This document shows, in pieces, positions 48,253-56,505 of a stretch of DNA of 64,000 bases; within the stretch, counting starts at the first letter, position 1; each line of letters begins with the position of its first letter. A program made the position numbers and the translations under genes. The notes below the pieces were generated by a model. It saw only the letters and a program-made list of their open reading frames with translations, searched no databases and was not told the origin of the DNA. This DNA comes from Actinoplanes solisilvae (lineage in GTDB: Bacteria; Actinomycetota; Actinomycetes; Mycobacteriales; Micromonosporaceae), in assembly GCF_003999975.1 (NCBI RefSeq), contig NZ_RJAC01000003.1:535285-599284 (forward strand), read 5' to 3'.

Positions 48253-49209
48253 TCAGCTCCACAACGTCACATGCACCGAGGGCCGGAAGTGGCCGACCTT
48301 GGCCCCCGCGCCGCGCATCATCGCCTGGATCGCGCGGGGCGTCGACGCGAACCGGGCCAGCTCGCTCGCCGCCGACGGCGCGACCTGGTCGGCCAGCGTG
48401 AGTGCGTGCCAGCCCGCCTCGAGAACGGCGTGCGGCCCGGAGAGCTGCACCAGGCTGCCGTTGCGTACGTCGGGGGCGACCGCGAACGACAGCGCCGGGG
48501 CCAGGCCCTTGCCGCGTTTGGCCTCCTCGACGGCGGCGGCGTTGCTCTGATAGATCTGCTGACGGTGCTCGGGTACGCCCAGCCGGTTGAGCAGGTCGGG
48601 AACCGCGCCGACACCGGCGGCGGCCGACGGGCCCAGCAGCCACGTCTGGTCGCGCAGCTGCCCGGCCGACGGGCGCAGGTGGACGATCGGGTGGTCGGCG
48701 CCGGCGACGACCACGACGCGATAGTTCATGACCGGCCGGGCGGTCACCCCGGGCGCGAGCACGGCCGGCTGGGGGCCGATCGCGATGTCGATCGTACGGC
48801 TGAACAGCAGTGCCTCGAGCGAGCGGGGATCGCGGACGCTCAGCTCGAGGTCGAGGTCGTCGGCGCGGCCCGCGAACAGCTCGATGAGGCCGGGCGCGGC
48901 GTGCTCGGCGAACAGGCTCGACGCGCCCACGCGCAGCAGGCGGCGGCCGCGACCGGCGGCGCTCACCTCGAGAACCGTGATGTCCTGCAGACCCAGCAGC
49001 TCGGTGGCGCGGCTGGCCAGGCGCAGACCGCCGGGGGTGAAGGCCAGCCCGGCCGCCGTACGGGAGAAGAGCTGGTCGCCGAGCTCACGGCGCAACTGCC
49101 CGATGTGCAGGGACACCGCCGACTCGGAGACCGACAGGTGGGCCGCGGCCAGCTTGACCGACCCGAGCCGGACCACGGTGGAGTAGGCGCGCAGCTGCGT
49201 CGGAGTCAT
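48253..49209 (-). CDS. LysR family regulator, probable cox regulator
   Basis: A 318-residue regulator with an N-terminal HTH (LRAYSTVVRLGSVKLAAAHL, then SESAVSLHIGQLRRELGDQL) and a C-terminal effector-binding domain. It converges with the cox operon 21 bp away. LysR-type CutR proteins switch on CO dehydrogenase genes in mycobacteria, so this is its likely job here. ATG at 49209 and GTG at 49212 are both possible starts. A 10-bp palindrome in its upstream region could be an own site. Confidence 0.87.
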   Translation of the reverse strand: MTPTQLRAYSTVVRLGSVKLAAAHLSVSESAVSLHIGQLRRELGDQLFSRTAAGLAFTPGGLRLASRATELLGLQDITVLEVSAAGRGRRLLRVGASSLFAEHAAPGLIELFAGRADDLDLELSVRDPRSLEALLFSRTIDIAIGPQPAVLAPGVTARPVMNYRVVVVAGADHPIVHLRPSAGQLRDQTWLLGPSAAAGVGAVPDLLNRLGVPEHRQQIYQSNAAAVEEAKRGKGLAPALSFAVAPDVRNGSLVQLSGPHAVLEAGWHALTLADQVAPSAASELARFASTPRAIQAMMRGAGAKVGHFRPSVHVTLWS

Positions 49210-49345
49210 CACCGGCGCTCACCACGTCGAGCCACGATCCGCCCCCAGCCGTTTCCGAGTCCTGCTCGCAAATCTATCGCGGCCACCTGGACGAGGGCTG
49301 CCCGGAGGATCTTGCACGAGGGCAGCGCCGAGCGCCTCCACTCGC

Positions 49346-49355
49346 CGAACGTTCG
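49346..49355. promoter_or_regulatory. 10-bp palindrome in divergent lysR-gntR region
   Basis: CGAACGTTCG is perfect and lies in the 254-bp gap between the divergent LysR and GntR genes, 137 bp from the LysR start. Possibly a regulator site. Confidence 0.35.
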
Positions 49356-49444
49356 AGACGAATGTCAGGTTCGCCGTAATACACGAATGGCTGCACCCCG
49401 CTCCTCGTTCGTCGATCACGGCGGGACACTAGCGTTCCGGTCTC

Positions 49445-49463
49445 CTGACATCTAACATTTCAG
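49445..49463. promoter_or_regulatory. Candidate GntR operator overlapping a -10 element
   Basis: CTGACAT and ATTTCAG form an inverted repeat (6 of 7 bases) around CTAAC, ending 3 bp before the GntR ATG. TAACAT inside it could be the -10 box, and no Shine-Dalgarno is present, so the mRNA may be leaderless and blocked by its own product. Confidence 0.5.
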
Positions 49464-49466
49464 TTT

Positions 49467-50102
49467 ATGGAACGGGTACACCGCAGGCTGCTGCGCGAGA
49501 CGGCGTACGAATCGATTCGTGACGCCGTGGTGCGTGGCGACCTCGCCCCCGGCGAAGCCGTGAACAGCGCCGAACTGGCCGACCAGCTGGGCCTGTCCCG
49601 GGCGCCGGTGCGCGACGCCCTGGCCCGCCTGGCCGACGAGGGCCTGATCGAGACCAAGCCGCAGAGCTACACCCGCGTCACCCCGGTCACCCCGAGCGAG
49701 GCCCGCGACGCCGCCGCCGTCGTGCGGGCCATGCACGAGCTGGCCGCGAGCATCACCGTCGGGCGGCTCATGGCCGAAGACCTCGACGACATGCGCCGCG
49801 CCAACCACCGCTTCGAGACCGCGATCCGCGACGGCGACATCGACGCCGCTCTGGCCGCCGATGACGACCTGCACGGCGTACTCGTCAAGGCCAGTGGCAA
49901 CCGCGCGCTGGCCGCCACGATCGAGCGCTACACCCCGCTGATCCGCCGGCTCGAGCGACTCCAGTTCGCCCAGAGCCACGCCCGCCGCTCCGTCGAGCGG
50001 CACGACGACCTGATCGCCGCCTGTGCCGCCGGCGACACCACCGAGGCTCTGCGCCTCACCGCCCTGATCTGGCGTTCGCTGGAGGAAAACCATGTCGATT
50101 GA
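49467..50102 (+). CDS. GntR family regulator (FCD type)
   Basis: A 211-residue regulator. The winged HTH covers about residues 10-70 ([55 protein letters not shown]). The C-terminal FCD domain has [13 protein letters not shown] and [17 protein letters not shown] with His and Asp that would bind a metal. It overlaps acdS by 11 bp, so it most likely controls ACC deaminase. Confidence 0.9.
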   Translation: MERVHRRLLRETAYESIRDAVVRGDLAPGEAVNSAELADQLGLSRAPVRDALARLADEGLIETKPQSYTRVTPVTPSEARDAAAVVRAMHELAASITVGRLMAEDLDDMRRANHRFETAIRDGDIDAALAADDDLHGVLVKASGNRALAATIERYTPLIRRLERLQFAQSHARRSVERHDDLIAACAAGDTTEALRLTALIWRSLEENHVD

Positions 50103-51108
50103 GTTCGAGCGTTACCCGCTGCTGTTCGGGCCGTCCCCGGTGCACCGTCTCGACCGGCTCACCGCCCACCTGGGTGGCGCCGCCGTCTGGGCCAAGCGGG
50201 AAGACTGCAACTCCGGCATCGCATACGGCGGCAACAAGACCCGCAAGCTCGAATACCTGGTCGCCGACGCGCTCGCGCAGGGCTGCGACACCCTCGTCTC
50301 GATCGGCGGTGTGCAGTCCAACCACACCCGCCAGGTCGCCGCCGTCGCCGCGCGGGCCGGGCTCAAGTGTGTGCTCATGCAGGAAAGCTGGGTCGACTGG
50401 CCCGACTCCGTCTACGACAAGGTCGGCAACATCCTGATCAGCCGCCTGGCCGGGGCCGACGTGCGCCTGGTGCGCTCCGAGTTCGGCATCGGCTTCAAGG
50501 AGAGCTGGGAGCAGGCCCTGCGCGACATCGAGGCCTCCGGCGGCCAACCGTACGCCATCCCGGCGGGCGCCTCCGACCACAGGCTCGGCGGTCTCGGCTT
50601 CGCCAATTGGGCGTACGAGGTGAGCCAGCAGGAGGAGCAGCTCGGCGTCTTCTTCGACACCGTCGTCGTCTGCTCGGTCACCGGCAGCACCCAGGCCGGC
50701 ATGATCGCCGGTTTCGCCGCGCTGCGGGATGCCGGCGGACGCCCTCGCCGTGTGCTCGGCATCGACGCCTCCGCCAAGCCGGCCGAGACCCGCGCCCAGG
50801 TCGCCCGGATCGCCCGCAACACCGCCGGGCTGATCGGGCTGGGCCGCGACCTGACCGACGACGAGATCCTGCTCGACGAGCGCTACCACGCCGGCACGTA
50901 CGGCATCCCCGACGAGCGCACCTTGGACGCGATGCGCCTGGCCGCCCGTACGGAAGGCATGGTCACCGACCCGGTCTACGAGGGCAAGTCCATGGCCGCC
51001 CTCATCGACCTGGTGTCGACGGCCGAGATTCCGCGCGACTCCACGGTCCTCTACGCCCACCTCGGCGGCCAGCCGGCCCTCAACGGCTACAGCGCCTTGT
51101 TCTCCTAG
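50092..51108 (+). CDS. acdS: 1-aminocyclopropane-1-carboxylate deaminase
   Basis: A 338-residue PLP enzyme that splits the ethylene precursor ACC into ammonia and 2-oxobutyrate. Lys49 in YGGNKTRK binds PLP, Ser76 in [10 protein letters not shown] is the catalytic serine, and Tyr296 is in DPVYEGKS. Glu297 and Leu324 ([11 protein letters not shown]) correspond to the Glu295/Leu322 pair that separates true ACC deaminases from D-cysteine desulfhydrases. Length equals that of known enzymes. The function suggests contact with plants. Confidence 0.94.
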   Translation: MSIEFERYPLLFGPSPVHRLDRLTAHLGGAAVWAKREDCNSGIAYGGNKTRKLEYLVADALAQGCDTLVSIGGVQSNHTRQVAAVAARAGLKCVLMQESWVDWPDSVYDKVGNILISRLAGADVRLVRSEFGIGFKESWEQALRDIEASGGQPYAIPAGASDHRLGGLGFANWAYEVSQQEEQLGVFFDTVVVCSVTGSTQAGMIAGFAALRDAGGRPRRVLGIDASAKPAETRAQVARIARNTAGLIGLGRDLTDDEILLDERYHAGTYGIPDERTLDAMRLAARTEGMVTDPVYEGKSMAALIDLVSTAEIPRDSTVLYAHLGGQPALNGYSALFS

Positions 51109-51125
51109 GTCGGCCGGCCCGTCAG

Positions 51126-51617
51126 TCAGCGGACGAACGGGTCGGCCGCCGCGCGGTACTGGTGCAGCCCGGCCTCGCCGAACCACAGGTCGATCTCGTA
51201 CTTCGCCTCGGACGGGCTGCCCGACGCGTGGACCAGGTTGGCGACGGCGAGGTCGTGGGCCTCGGCGTACTCCCTCGACATGTGGGCGTAGTCGCCGCGG
51301 ATGGTTCCCGGGGCGGACTGGTCGGGGAAGGTCGTGCCGATGAGGCGCCGGGTGTTGGCCACGGCCCCGACTCCCTCGAGGGCGAGGGCGATGACCGGCC
51401 CCGACTGCATGAACGAGGCCGTGACCGCATAGACCGCCGCCCCGAACCGCTTCTCCAGGTCCGCGTAGTGGCGAGCGGTCAGTTCGGCGTCCATCAGCAC
51501 CATCTTCACGCCGGCGATCTTCAGGCCGGCGTCCTCGAACCTCTGCAGGATCCGTCCCGCCAACCCTCGTGCCACCGCGTCCGGTTTCAGCAGAACCAGC
51601 GTGGTCTCGGTGAGCAT
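51126..51617 (-). CDS. ndk: Divergent nucleoside diphosphate kinase
   Basis: A 163-residue protein of the NDK family, longer than the usual 135-150 residues. LLKPDAVARGLAGRILQRFE is the first block and NLVHASGSPSEAKYEIDLWF contains the active-site His. TIRGDYAHMS is present instead of the usual TIRGDF. It is the last gene of a seven-gene minus-strand operon and sits 21 bp behind the nucleoside-phosphorylase fusion. In this setting it probably phosphorylates an unusual nucleoside diphosphate, rather than serving as the housekeeping NDK. Confidence 0.85.
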   Translation of the reverse strand: MLTETTLVLLKPDAVARGLAGRILQRFEDAGLKIAGVKMVLMDAELTARHYADLEKRFGAAVYAVTASFMQSGPVIALALEGVGAVANTRRLIGTTFPDQSAPGTIRGDYAHMSREYAEAHDLAVANLVHASGSPSEAKYEIDLWFGEAGLHQYRAAADPFVR

Positions 51618-51638
51618 CGTTCAGGTCATCCTTTCGGG

Positions 51639-53474
51639 CTATCGGCCTGGCCGGGCGGCGAGGCTCCCTATCGAGACGACGTGCAGGACGAAGGCGGCGG
51701 CGTTCGCGGCGGCCAGCTCCTGGTGGTCGTCGGTCTTGCGCATGCCCCAGTCGGCGATCGCCTTCACGAGGATCCAGTCCACTTTGCGCTTGGCCCCGGC
51801 AGCATACGTTCCCGCGCCCTCCATCTCGCCGCCGACAGCGTCCGGTTCGAGTGCTTTCATCCGTGCGCGCAGGGTCGGCGAGTTGACCAGGCTGTTGGCG
51901 CACAGCACCAGGCCGGCGTGGACCCGGGCGGCGGTCCAGTCGGCGGCCGCCGCGCGGCAGCGGTCGAGCAGCGTGACCGAGGCGCTGACCTTGTCGCCCC
52001 GCAGGATCTCGGTCATGTCGCCGTCGGCGTCGTCCTCGGCCTTCTTGACGTCCATGACGCGAATCTGGCTGGCGACCAGGACGTCACCGATGCTCTGCCG
52101 GTCCTCCTTCAGGCCGAAGCAGATGCCGGTCAGTACGAGATAGTCCGGCTTCACCTGGTCGATCAGGTCCACCGCGGTGAGCGTCATCGCGCCGGGCGAT
52201 TCCGTGCCCTGCTCGGCCTGCGCCATCAGGATCCGGGCGTTTCCCGAGATGCCGAGATGAAAGACCGTGTGGTACGGCAGGAACTCCCGGGTGATCTGCT
52301 GGGTTCCGAGCGTCTGCCGGGCGGCGGCCAGGAAGGCCCGGCGTTCGACGTCGGCGGCCACGAGGATGAGCACGGTGGTCAGTCCCGCGGTGCCGCTGTG
52401 CCACTCCCGGTACTCGGCACTGAACCGGGGATTCCGGCGGCCGAGTGCCTGCGCGAGAAACGCGAGCCGGGTCGAGAACTCGTCAATTCCGGGCCGTTGA
52501 CCGGTGGCCGGCTGACGGTCCCACGGCGCGCTCTGGCCGTTGAGCAGCGCGGTGACCGTGCGGCGCAGCAGACTGGGGCCGGCGTCGGCCGCTGCCGATT
52601 CCAGTCCCAGGTGGGCTCCGGCGGCGGCGTGCAAGGCGCTGACCAGCGGTTGAAGCACGGAGAGAAAGACGTGGTGCCCCTCCGACCCGCGCAGTGCCAC
52701 GAGCTCGTCCGGATCGACGGCGCGAGGATGGAAGCCGATCCGCTTGAAGACGGCCAGCAGGTACTGGGCGTCATGGACGGGATTCACCGGCACGGCCGAG
52801 TCGAAGTAGCCCAGCCCGGGGATGCCGCGCAGGATCGTGGCGCCGCTGACCCCCAGGTAGTGGCGCAGGTGAATGAGGGAGAGCAGCCGGCCGACCGCGC
52901 CGACCGTGCCCGGCGGCCCCTCGCCGTCGAACAGTGACAGCGTCAGCGCCCGGCCGTCCCTCTTGGCCAGGACTTTGTCGAGTCCGTCGCGCCAGGCCAC
53001 GATCAGTGAGGCGTCGGTGGGGCGGACCCCGTCCAGCCCGCTCAGCCGGCCGTCGACGACGCCGAGCAGTTCGTGGCTGATCTCCCGGGTCGTGCTGACG
53101 TTCTTCGGGACGGTCGGACGCGCCGTCAGATACAGCTCCGGCACCGACTCCGCGAAGTACCGGGGATATCGGCGCCGATCGTGCTCGTAGAGGCCCCGGC
53201 ACGACTCCAGGAAGTCCTCGAGGGTGGTGAACTCGCTCAGCAGCAGGAGGTGGTCCGAGGCGATCAGGTTCGCGGTGTGGCGGGCCGATCGTGACTCGAG
53301 GACGCCGGACTCCCAGACGAAGGCCAAGCTGCTGACGAGCGGTCCGGTGGTGGCCAGCGACGCGAGGACGAGGTACTCGCCGATCCGGTCCGCGCCGGCC
53401 CGGGCATCGGCCGCGCGCATGATCTCGCGATTGAGAAAGTGCAGGTACAGGGGCGCCTGGCCGGTGTCGTTCAC
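51639..53474 (-). CDS. Nucleoside phosphorylase domain fused to unknown N-terminal region
   Basis: A 611-residue protein. Residues about 365-611 are a PNP_UDP_1/MTA-SAH nucleosidase-like domain: TVLILVAADVERRAFLAAA at the start, VLTGICFGLKEDRQSIGDVL, and GGEMEGAGTYAAGAKRKVD with the conserved MEGAG, then VKAIADWG. Residues 1 to about 360 are soluble, helical and unassigned. GTG at 53474 overlaps the kinase stop (GTGA). A longer reading from 53891 is Arg/Gly-rich and lies inside the kinase gene. PNP-type domains joined to unknown modules occur in prokaryotic conflict systems. Confidence 0.8.
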   Translation of the reverse strand: MNDTGQAPLYLHFLNREIMRAADARAGADRIGEYLVLASLATTGPLVSSLAFVWESGVLESRSARHTANLIASDHLLLLSEFTTLEDFLESCRGLYEHDRRRYPRYFAESVPELYLTARPTVPKNVSTTREISHELLGVVDGRLSGLDGVRPTDASLIVAWRDGLDKVLAKRDGRALTLSLFDGEGPPGTVGAVGRLLSLIHLRHYLGVSGATILRGIPGLGYFDSAVPVNPVHDAQYLLAVFKRIGFHPRAVDPDELVALRGSEGHHVFLSVLQPLVSALHAAAGAHLGLESAAADAGPSLLRRTVTALLNGQSAPWDRQPATGQRPGIDEFSTRLAFLAQALGRRNPRFSAEYREWHSGTAGLTTVLILVAADVERRAFLAAARQTLGTQQITREFLPYHTVFHLGISGNARILMAQAEQGTESPGAMTLTAVDLIDQVKPDYLVLTGICFGLKEDRQSIGDVLVASQIRVMDVKKAEDDADGDMTEILRGDKVSASVTLLDRCRAAAADWTAARVHAGLVLCANSLVNSPTLRARMKALEPDAVGGEMEGAGTYAAGAKRKVDWILVKAIADWGMRKTDDHQELAAANAAAFVLHVVSIGSLAARPGR

Positions 53475-54181
53475 GGGAGCGGAGTGCCGTCGGCGCCGAC
53501 ATCCAGGAGGGCGGTGAGCTCGGCCGGGCAGCGTCGCAGGGCCGCCGCCGCCGTCGTCCGGTCGGGGCCGGTCAGTGCGAGATCGCCGGCGTCGTCGAAG
53601 AGCGCCGCGCTTGCCAGCGACGTCATCAGTCGCCCCAGCACGTCGAGACTCGTCGACCCGTCGTTGATGATGATCACCTCGAAGGGTTCCCGGTCGGTGA
53701 AGACGTCGACCTCGTAGTGCTTGAGGCCGTAGGCGCGCGACCGGTCGTCCTTGCCGGCGACGGCCGCCGCGACGTCGGGGGCCGACCGGAGCCGGTCGTC
53801 GGATCCGGCCACGCGACGGGCCCGCACGTCGGCCGGTGACTCCAGCCAGACCCGCAGCGATCCGGGTTCGACGAGCCAGGGGAGAAACCACACGTCGAAG
53901 ACCGTGGACAGGCTGCGCTCGTGCAGTTCGAGCAGCGCGAGGTCGGTGGAGTCGGGCGTGTCGGGGTTCATGCGTTCCAGGTCGGCTCGCCGGGCCGCCT
54001 CGTCGAAGAGCCAGAACCGCCGCCGGTCGGCGCTGTCGTCGTCGAGAGCCCCATCCATGATGGACGTCTGCCGTACGACGGAGCCCGACACGCGGGTGAT
54101 GCCGAGCGCGACACTGACGGCGGTGCTGAAGGTGGTCTTGCCGGAGCCGGTCAGACCGGCCACCAGGATGTTTCTATACAT
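53471..54181 (-). CDS. P-loop nucleotide kinase (cytidylate kinase-like)
   Basis: A 236-residue P-loop protein with Walker A GLTGSGKTT at residues 9-17. FWLFDEAARRADLERMNPD and WFLPWLVEPGSLRVWLESPAD follow; SPADVRARRVAGSDDR resembles the lid with several Arg of CMP-type kinases. It probably phosphorylates a nucleoside or nucleotide. It overlaps the deoxyribosyltransferase-like gene by 8 bp and the PNP-fusion gene by 4 bp. Confidence 0.78.
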   Translation of the reverse strand: MYRNILVAGLTGSGKTTFSTAVSVALGITRVSGSVVRQTSIMDGALDDDSADRRRFWLFDEAARRADLERMNPDTPDSTDLALLELHERSLSTVFDVWFLPWLVEPGSLRVWLESPADVRARRVAGSDDRLRSAPDVAAAVAGKDDRSRAYGLKHYEVDVFTDREPFEVIIINDGSTSLDVLGRLMTSLASAALFDDAGDLALTGPDRTTAAAALRRCPAELTALLDVGADGTPLP

Positions 54182-54725
54182 GTTCGAGGTCGGCGTGGCT
54201 TGATTGCCGGTAACGCTCGATCACACCTTCGATGTAGGTCATGTTCTTGGGCGCCCGCGACCGCAGGGCCGGCAGTTCCGCGGCGAGATGATCGACGAGT
54301 TCCTCCAGGGACGCGAAGATGGCGTCCGACGTCGAGAACACGAAGGGATGGATCCAGTCGGCCACGGTCTTTCCGTGCATCTCGAGATTCGACCGGCGGT
54401 GGTGCGAGTCCGGCGGGAGGACGGTGAGGACGTACTTCTCGAAGTATTTGGCCAACAGCATTTCCTGGGCCGTGCCGACGCCCAGCTTGGTCGTCGCGTT
54501 GACGATGACGATGTCGCATCGGGTGACGAGATGGCAGTCGTGCCCGAAGATCATTTCTGGGTCGCCCTCGTCGAGCGAGGGGTCGTCCGGCGACAGGAAG
54601 CGCAGTTCCTTGATCGGCGACAGGCTTTCGACGTACTGCTTGCGCCAGTCGTTCACCCGGCCGATCTCGTTACCCTTCAAAACCTTGCCGGCGAGGTAGA
54701 CGACGGTATCCGGGGAAAGTGTCAC
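54174..54725 (-). CDS. Nucleoside 2-deoxyribosyltransferase-like protein
   Basis: A 183-residue Rossmann-like protein. VVYLAGKVLKGNEI opens the fold, CDIVIVNATTKLGVGTAQEM contains Asp71 and the probable catalytic Glu88, and ADWIHPFVFSTSDAIF closes it. This layout is that of the N-deoxyribosyltransferase/DNPH1/MilB superfamily, which transfers or cleaves the base from (deoxy)nucleosides or nucleotides. It sits 78 bp behind the phosphoribosyltransferase gene and overlaps the kinase gene by 8 bp. Hydrolase or transferase cannot be decided. Confidence 0.78.
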   Translation of the reverse strand: MTLSPDTVVYLAGKVLKGNEIGRVNDWRKQYVESLSPIKELRFLSPDDPSLDEGDPEMIFGHDCHLVTRCDIVIVNATTKLGVGTAQEMLLAKYFEKYVLTVLPPDSHHRRSNLEMHGKTVADWIHPFVFSTSDAIFASLEELVDHLAAELPALRSRAPKNMTYIEGVIERYRQSSHADLEHV

Positions 54726-54803
54726 GATCTGTCCCTTCAGGGGCCTGCGGTCGGAGCGAGAATAACGTGGACAGTGGCCTCGGGAAAGCAGCGCCGCACC
54801 CGC

Positions 54804-55304
54804 TCACGACCCCAATTCCCACGGAAATCGAACCCATGCGTGCACGCGCTCGGCGTAGAAATCGGCGTCGCAATGGGCGAGAACCTCCCCTCGGGGGCCG
54901 ACCGTGTCCCAGACCAGGCAGGCTGTCGCCAGGGCCCGGGGCCGGCGGCTGATCATGATCTGTTCTCGGGTCTCGATCAGAGTCTTACCGGTATTCACGA
55001 CGTCATCAACCAGAAGCACGCTCAGGCCGGCGAGATCGGGCAGGCCGTCCATCCCCTGGACGAGTAAACGATCTTTCCGGACTCTCGGCCGTTCGTCGCG
55101 CATAGTCGACGCCCGTACGGCGTACATCGCTGGTCCGCCCAACAGGTGAGCGAGCAGCACCCCTGGGACCGCGCCGCCCCTGAGCACGCTGATCACGACG
55201 TCCGGAGCCGTGCCGTCGCGGCGGATCAGGCGCAGGACGGTCGCCGCCTGATCTTCAATTTGATCCCACGTGTAGGACACCTGGGCCGGTCCCGAGTCTT
55301 TCAT
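54804..55304 (-). CDS. Purine-type phosphoribosyltransferase
   Basis: A 166-residue type I PRTase. The PRPP-binding loop VLLVDDVVNTGKT is at residues 96-108. VISVLRGGAVPGVLLAHLLG fits the xanthine/hypoxanthine-guanine PRTase group. It would join a free base to PRPP to give a nucleoside 5'-phosphate. It overlaps the transporter gene upstream by 4 bp (ATGA), so base import and capture are probably coupled. The base recognised is unknown. Confidence 0.85.
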   Translation of the reverse strand: MKDSGPAQVSYTWDQIEDQAATVLRLIRRDGTAPDVVISVLRGGAVPGVLLAHLLGGPAMYAVRASTMRDERPRVRKDRLLVQGMDGLPDLAGLSVLLVDDVVNTGKTLIETREQIMISRRPRALATACLVWDTVGPRGEVLAHCDADFYAERVHAWVRFPWELGS

Positions 55305-55948
55305 CGCCGGTCCTCACGGGTCCGGCCGATATAGATCAGAGGCGAGGAAAGGTAGCCCACGCACAGTTTGTACAAGGCGCTGGTGAGGGCGATCGTGGCG
55401 ACCTCGCCGGCCGGGAGTGTGAAGGAGAAGGCAAGGACGGCGAACAGGATTCCGTCCAGCGGTGCCGACACGGTGTTGGAGATCGCGCTGCGGGCGATGA
55501 TCGGAACCTGGGGAAAATTCTGGCGGAGGAAACTGTAGACGGTGATGTCGGCGTTCTCGACGACGAAATTGGTTGCCAGGCTCGCGAGGAGAATGCGGGG
55601 AAGGCTCCCGAGGACAGTGGCGATCGCGGCCTGATTCGCCGGATCGGCCTGCCACGTCGAGTCTCCCGGCAGCACGATGTAGAGCTGCAGCCACAGCGCC
55701 AGCATCAGGTTGGCGCCGACCGAGACGACGACGAGCCGGCGCGCGTTGCTCCGCCCCAGGCGCTGATTGACGAGATCGATCCAGGTGAAACTGATCGCGT
55801 AGAGCAGGGAGCCGATCGGAATGGCGAGACCGAAAGGCAGCGGGGTCGCTTTCATCACGGTGAGGTTCGCGGCCACCTGAATCGTGAAATAGCCGACGAC
55901 GAGAACAGTGGCCTGCGGGAGAACGGTCAGTTCGTCCGGTCGCCGCAT
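55301..55948 (-). CDS. VUT/queuosine precursor-type transporter
   Basis: A 215-residue membrane protein with about six hydrophobic segments. PFGLAIPIGSLLYAISFTWIDLVNQRLGRSNARRLV, here read as the stretch near residues 38-73, and ATNFVVENADITVYSFLRQ are typical of the VUT (YhhQ) family, which imports queuosine precursors or related 7-deazapurines. SAISNTVSAPLDGILFAVLAF is another family block. No tRNA-guanine transglycosylase or queuosine biosynthesis gene is in the window, so the substrate may be a different base. It is preceded by the SLATT-like gene with a 5-bp gap. Confidence 0.82.
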   Translation of the reverse strand: MRRPDELTVLPQATVLVVGYFTIQVAANLTVMKATPLPFGLAIPIGSLLYAISFTWIDLVNQRLGRSNARRLVVVSVGANLMLALWLQLYIVLPGDSTWQADPANQAAIATVLGSLPRILLASLATNFVVENADITVYSFLRQNFPQVPIIARSAISNTVSAPLDGILFAVLAFSFTLPAGEVATIALTSALYKLCVGYLSSPLIYIGRTREDRR

Positions 55949-55953
55949 TCGCG

Positions 55954-56487
55954 TCAGGTCCGGAGCCGGACGTCGGCGTAACGAACGACCTCGATCGCGA
56001 GTCCGAGCACGACGGCGAGCTCTACGAAGGACACGACCATGAAGGGCCAGTCATAGGGCCCGTTGACCCAGTAGACGACGATGGCGGCGACGGCCGGAAG
56101 GCAGAACGTGCCCAGATCGACGATCATCTGGATGACCTTGCGAGGGCGGCGGCGGGAGTCGGACCGGTGCGCGGTCTCCCAGCCGAACGCCTTCCCGGTC
56201 GGGTCCAGCTCCGGAGCCACGCGCTCGCGGATGTACCGGCCGATCGCGGACACCTTCTCGTCGTTGACCAGGTAGGTCCACCCGAGAACGGTGCTGACCG
56301 GGGGCAGCAGGAGCAGAAGGTTGGCGTGTCCCTTGGCGGCCAGGCTTGCGGTGATGACGGCGGCCATCGACGCGAGGGTCACGTAGATCAAATTGTCGCG
56401 AAATCCAATACGGGTCTTCTGTTCGTCCTTCAGGCGCTCGTACTCGGCGAGCAACAGTCGCGCCACCGTCAGGTCGGGGTCGGACAT
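55954..56487 (-). CDS. SLATT-like four-helix membrane protein
   Basis: A 177-residue protein with hydrophobic helices at about residues 31-50, 56-73, 124-141 and 147-166. The N-terminal stretch LAEYERLKDEQKTRIGFRDN and the loop WTYLVNDEKVSAIGRYIRE are conserved in an actinobacterial family often found in nucleotide-related conflict loci. It resembles SLATT-type pore-forming effectors, though this assignment is by eye. It is the first gene of the seven-gene operon; the GH1 gene ends 18 bp upstream, so some transcripts may come from there. Confidence 0.72.
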   Translation of the reverse strand: MSDPDLTVARLLLAEYERLKDEQKTRIGFRDNLIYVTLASMAAVITASLAAKGHANLLLLLPPVSTVLGWTYLVNDEKVSAIGRYIRERVAPELDPTGKAFGWETAHRSDSRRRPRKVIQMIVDLGTFCLPAVAAIVVYWVNGPYDWPFMVVSFVELAVVLGLAIEVVRYADVRLRT

Positions 56488-56505
56488 CGGTTCCTTTCCG
56501 TCAGT

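Noticed and set aside
53475..53891. N-terminal extension of the PNP-fusion protein
   Set aside because: It lies inside the kinase gene in another frame and is Arg/Gly-rich; the GTG at 53474 couples to the kinase stop.
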